15,548 bases of DNA from Candidatus Portnoybacteria bacterium CG10_big_fil_rev_8_21_14_0_10_36_7. Lineage in GTDB: Bacteria; Patescibacteriota; Minisyncoccia; Portnoybacterales; PFDW01. Below the pieces are notes generated by a model, which saw nothing but the letters and a program-made list of their open reading frames with translations, had not been told where the DNA came from and made no database searches. Each line of letters opens with the position of its first letter. Positions within the stretch are counted from its first letter, which is position 1. A program made the translations under genes and the position numbers. Where the stretch lies: the NCBI GenBank assembly GCA_002793835.1, contig PFDW01000042.1, forward strand, positions 1 through 15,548, in the 5' to 3' direction. Below, one piece after another: positions 14,639 through 15,548 of this stretch.

Positions 14639-15104
14639 GCAAGATATTAAAGCGGCGTTAATTAGTAAAGATGCTAAAAAGGCGGGAGTTTTAAGGATGC
14701 TCCAGTCATCGATAAAAAATGCAGAAATTAGTAAAAGACTCAAATTGGTGAAAAGTAATGCAGAGGGCGATGTAGAGCAGGCATCTTTATTAAGTGAAGA
14801 AGAAACGTTGGCTGTGATTAAAGCGGAGACAAAAAAGATGAAAGACTCTATTTCTCAATTTACCGATGGAGGCAGAAATGATTTAGCTGAACAAACGAAG
14901 GAAGAATTAGCGATGCTTAGTAATTATTTGCCAGCCGAAATGTCAGAATACGAAGTAAGAAAAATTATTAAAGAAGAGTTATTCAATGGACAATTTACTA
15001 CGAAAGATATGGGGCGCGCTATAGGCGCTTGTATGGGGAAATTGAAAGGGCAAGCCGACGGTGGAGTTGTAAGTAAAATTGTTAAAGAGGAATTGGGTGC
15101 GTAA
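14610..15104 (+). CDS. yqeY: GatB/YqeY domain protein
   Basis: YqeY proteins resemble the tRNA-binding tail of GatB, the amidotransferase subunit that corrects Glu-tRNA-Gln and Asp-tRNA-Asn. Their exact job is unsettled. The 164-residue protein matches the family through its helical N-terminus (IKQDIKAAL, VLRMLQSSIKNAEI). The core has the EEETLAVIKAETKKMKDSISQF and GRNDLAEQTKEELAMLSNYLP stretches, and KDMGRAIGACMGKLKGQADGGVVSKIV lies near the C-terminus. It starts inside rpsU (29-nt overlap), so the two are coupled, as in many bacteria where rpsU and yqeY are adjacent. Length is slightly over the usual (about 150), with a short insertion around residues 44-60. Good confidence in the family, low in function. 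Confidence 0.92.
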   Translation: MSSNLQNQIKQDIKAALISKDAKKAGVLRMLQSSIKNAEISKRLKLVKSNAEGDVEQASLLSEEETLAVIKAETKKMKDSISQFTDGGRNDLAEQTKEELAMLSNYLPAEMSEYEVRKIIKEELFNGQFTTKDMGRAIGACMGKLKGQADGGVVSKIVKEELGA

Positions 15105-15105
15105 A

Positions 15106-15489
15106 ATGATTGTTGTCTCCGATAAAAATTGCAAGCAAGGGAAAAAACCGTTGGAATTATTGGCGAAGAAAGTATCTGACTTGTTGAATATCGAAGAAGA
15201 AATTAGTGTAGTTTTAGTGGACGGAAAGTACATGAAAAAAATCAATGGTCAATATCGCGACAAAAATATCGCAACCGACGTATTGGCGTTTGAGGACTTA
15301 GATGAAATATTTATTTGTCCGCAAGTTGTTGAAAAAAATGCTAAAGAAAATAGTATAACTTTTAACGAAGAATTGACCAGAGTTTTTATTCATGGTATTT
15401 TTCATTTAAAGGGTTATGACCATGAATTAGTGGACAAGGAAGCCGAAGAAATGAAACGTGTAGAAAATAATCTGCTTAAAAATTTATAA
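15106..15489 (+). CDS. ybeY: Endoribonuclease YbeY (rRNA maturation)
   Basis: YbeY is a zinc-dependent endoribonuclease in 16S rRNA 3'-end maturation and ribosome quality control. The 127-residue product has the zinc motif HGIFHLKGYDH (His96, His100, His106) and the upstream pattern INGQYRDKNIATDVLAFE (46-63), where Arg51 is the conserved arginine. A TTG at 15079 would add nine residues and overlap yqeY. The ATG at 15106 begins right at the family's usual N-terminus and 1 nt after the yqeY stop, so I prefer it. It is somewhat shorter than typical (about 150). Its placement near rpsU fits ribosome maturation. Identity is secure. Confidence 0.93.
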   Translation: MIVVSDKNCKQGKKPLELLAKKVSDLLNIEEEISVVLVDGKYMKKINGQYRDKNIATDVLAFEDLDEIFICPQVVEKNAKENSITFNEELTRVFIHGIFHLKGYDHELVDKEAEEMKRVENNLLKNL

Positions 15490-15503
15490 AATTCTAAATT
15501 AAG

Positions 15504-15548
15504 ATGGCTAGGGAAAATTTAGTGGCAGGGCTAGATATTGGTACGCAC
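15504..15548 (+). CDS. Start of an actin-like ATPase gene, probably ftsA (runs off right edge)
   Basis: Only 15 codons are in the window, giving MARENLVAGLDIGTH. The LDIGT segment is the phosphate-1 motif that opens actin-fold ATPases such as FtsA, which tethers FtsZ to the membrane. PilM, MreB or sugar-kinase-type proteins share the motif, so the assignment is provisional. The ATG lies 14 nt after the ybeY stop, in the same direction and probably the same operon. The short N-terminal tail before the motif resembles FtsA, and ftsA is often found near ybeY in small genomes (family knowledge). No Shine-Dalgarno sequence stands out. Confidence 0.5.
   Translation, partial: MARENLVAGLDIGTH

Noticed and set aside
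15079..15105. TTG start adding nine residues to ybeY
   Set aside because: It would overlap yqeY by 26 nt and adds residues outside the family; the ATG at 15106 fits the usual N-terminus.

Overview
The window is AT-rich, tightly packed bacterial housekeeping DNA with no mobile elements, CRISPR arrays, tRNA genes or rRNA genes that I can see. Small intergenic gaps, frequent 1-29 nt gene overlaps, shortened versions of standard proteins (delta subunit of ATP synthase, Rel, TopA, YbeY) and the gene order lepB-hisS-HIT-rpsU-yqeY-ybeY-(ftsA-like) suggest a reduced genome of the Patescibacteria/CPR type, perhaps a Parcubacteria-like lineage. This placement is inference from gene content and style. 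Several genes end in TGA, so the TGA-as-glycine code of some CPR lineages is not used.

Layout. 1-2944 (minus): front of an F1Fo ATP synthase operon, transcribed atpZ-like, atpB, atpE, atpF, atpH, atpA, with atpA running off the left edge. 2945-3007: compact divergent promoter region. 3008-4763 (plus): parA (soj) and parB (spo0J). 4764-6503 (minus): a Rel/SpoT family (p)ppGpp synthetase whose stop codon abuts that of parB. 6504-6623: divergent regulatory region. 6624-7205 (plus): a Nudix-like hydrolase, then a bidirectional terminator. 7259-12091 (minus): lcp (LytR-CpsA-Psr), pth, dprA, topA. The 183-nt gap between pth and dprA holds a plus-strand structured RNA with its own promoter; its shape and closing stem resemble 6S RNA. 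12160-15548 (plus): lepB, hisS, HIT protein, rpsU, gatB/yqeY-like gene, ybeY and the first codons of an FtsA/actin-like gene.

How it works together. The left part covers energy production (proton-type Fo by its c-subunit residues) and chromosome partitioning from one shared divergent promoter region. The middle covers the stringent response, nucleotide clean-up, DNA topology and uptake. The right part covers protein export, translation and the start of cell division. No gap exceeds 300 nt; the largest is 183 nt and holds the candidate RNA.

The most interesting points are: (1) the 6S-like RNA at 10400-10548, with a 33-position closing stem whose six G-U pairs fix its strand; (2) a recurring extended -10 element TGCTATA(A/T)T placed 6-14 nt from start codons, implying that many genes here are leaderless, while only the Nudix gene and rpsU carry strong Shine-Dalgarno sequences; (3) a Rel protein with intact synthetase motifs, a damaged hydrolase metal site and no C-terminal ACT domain; (4) RNA hairpins on both sides of atpE that could raise c-subunit output.
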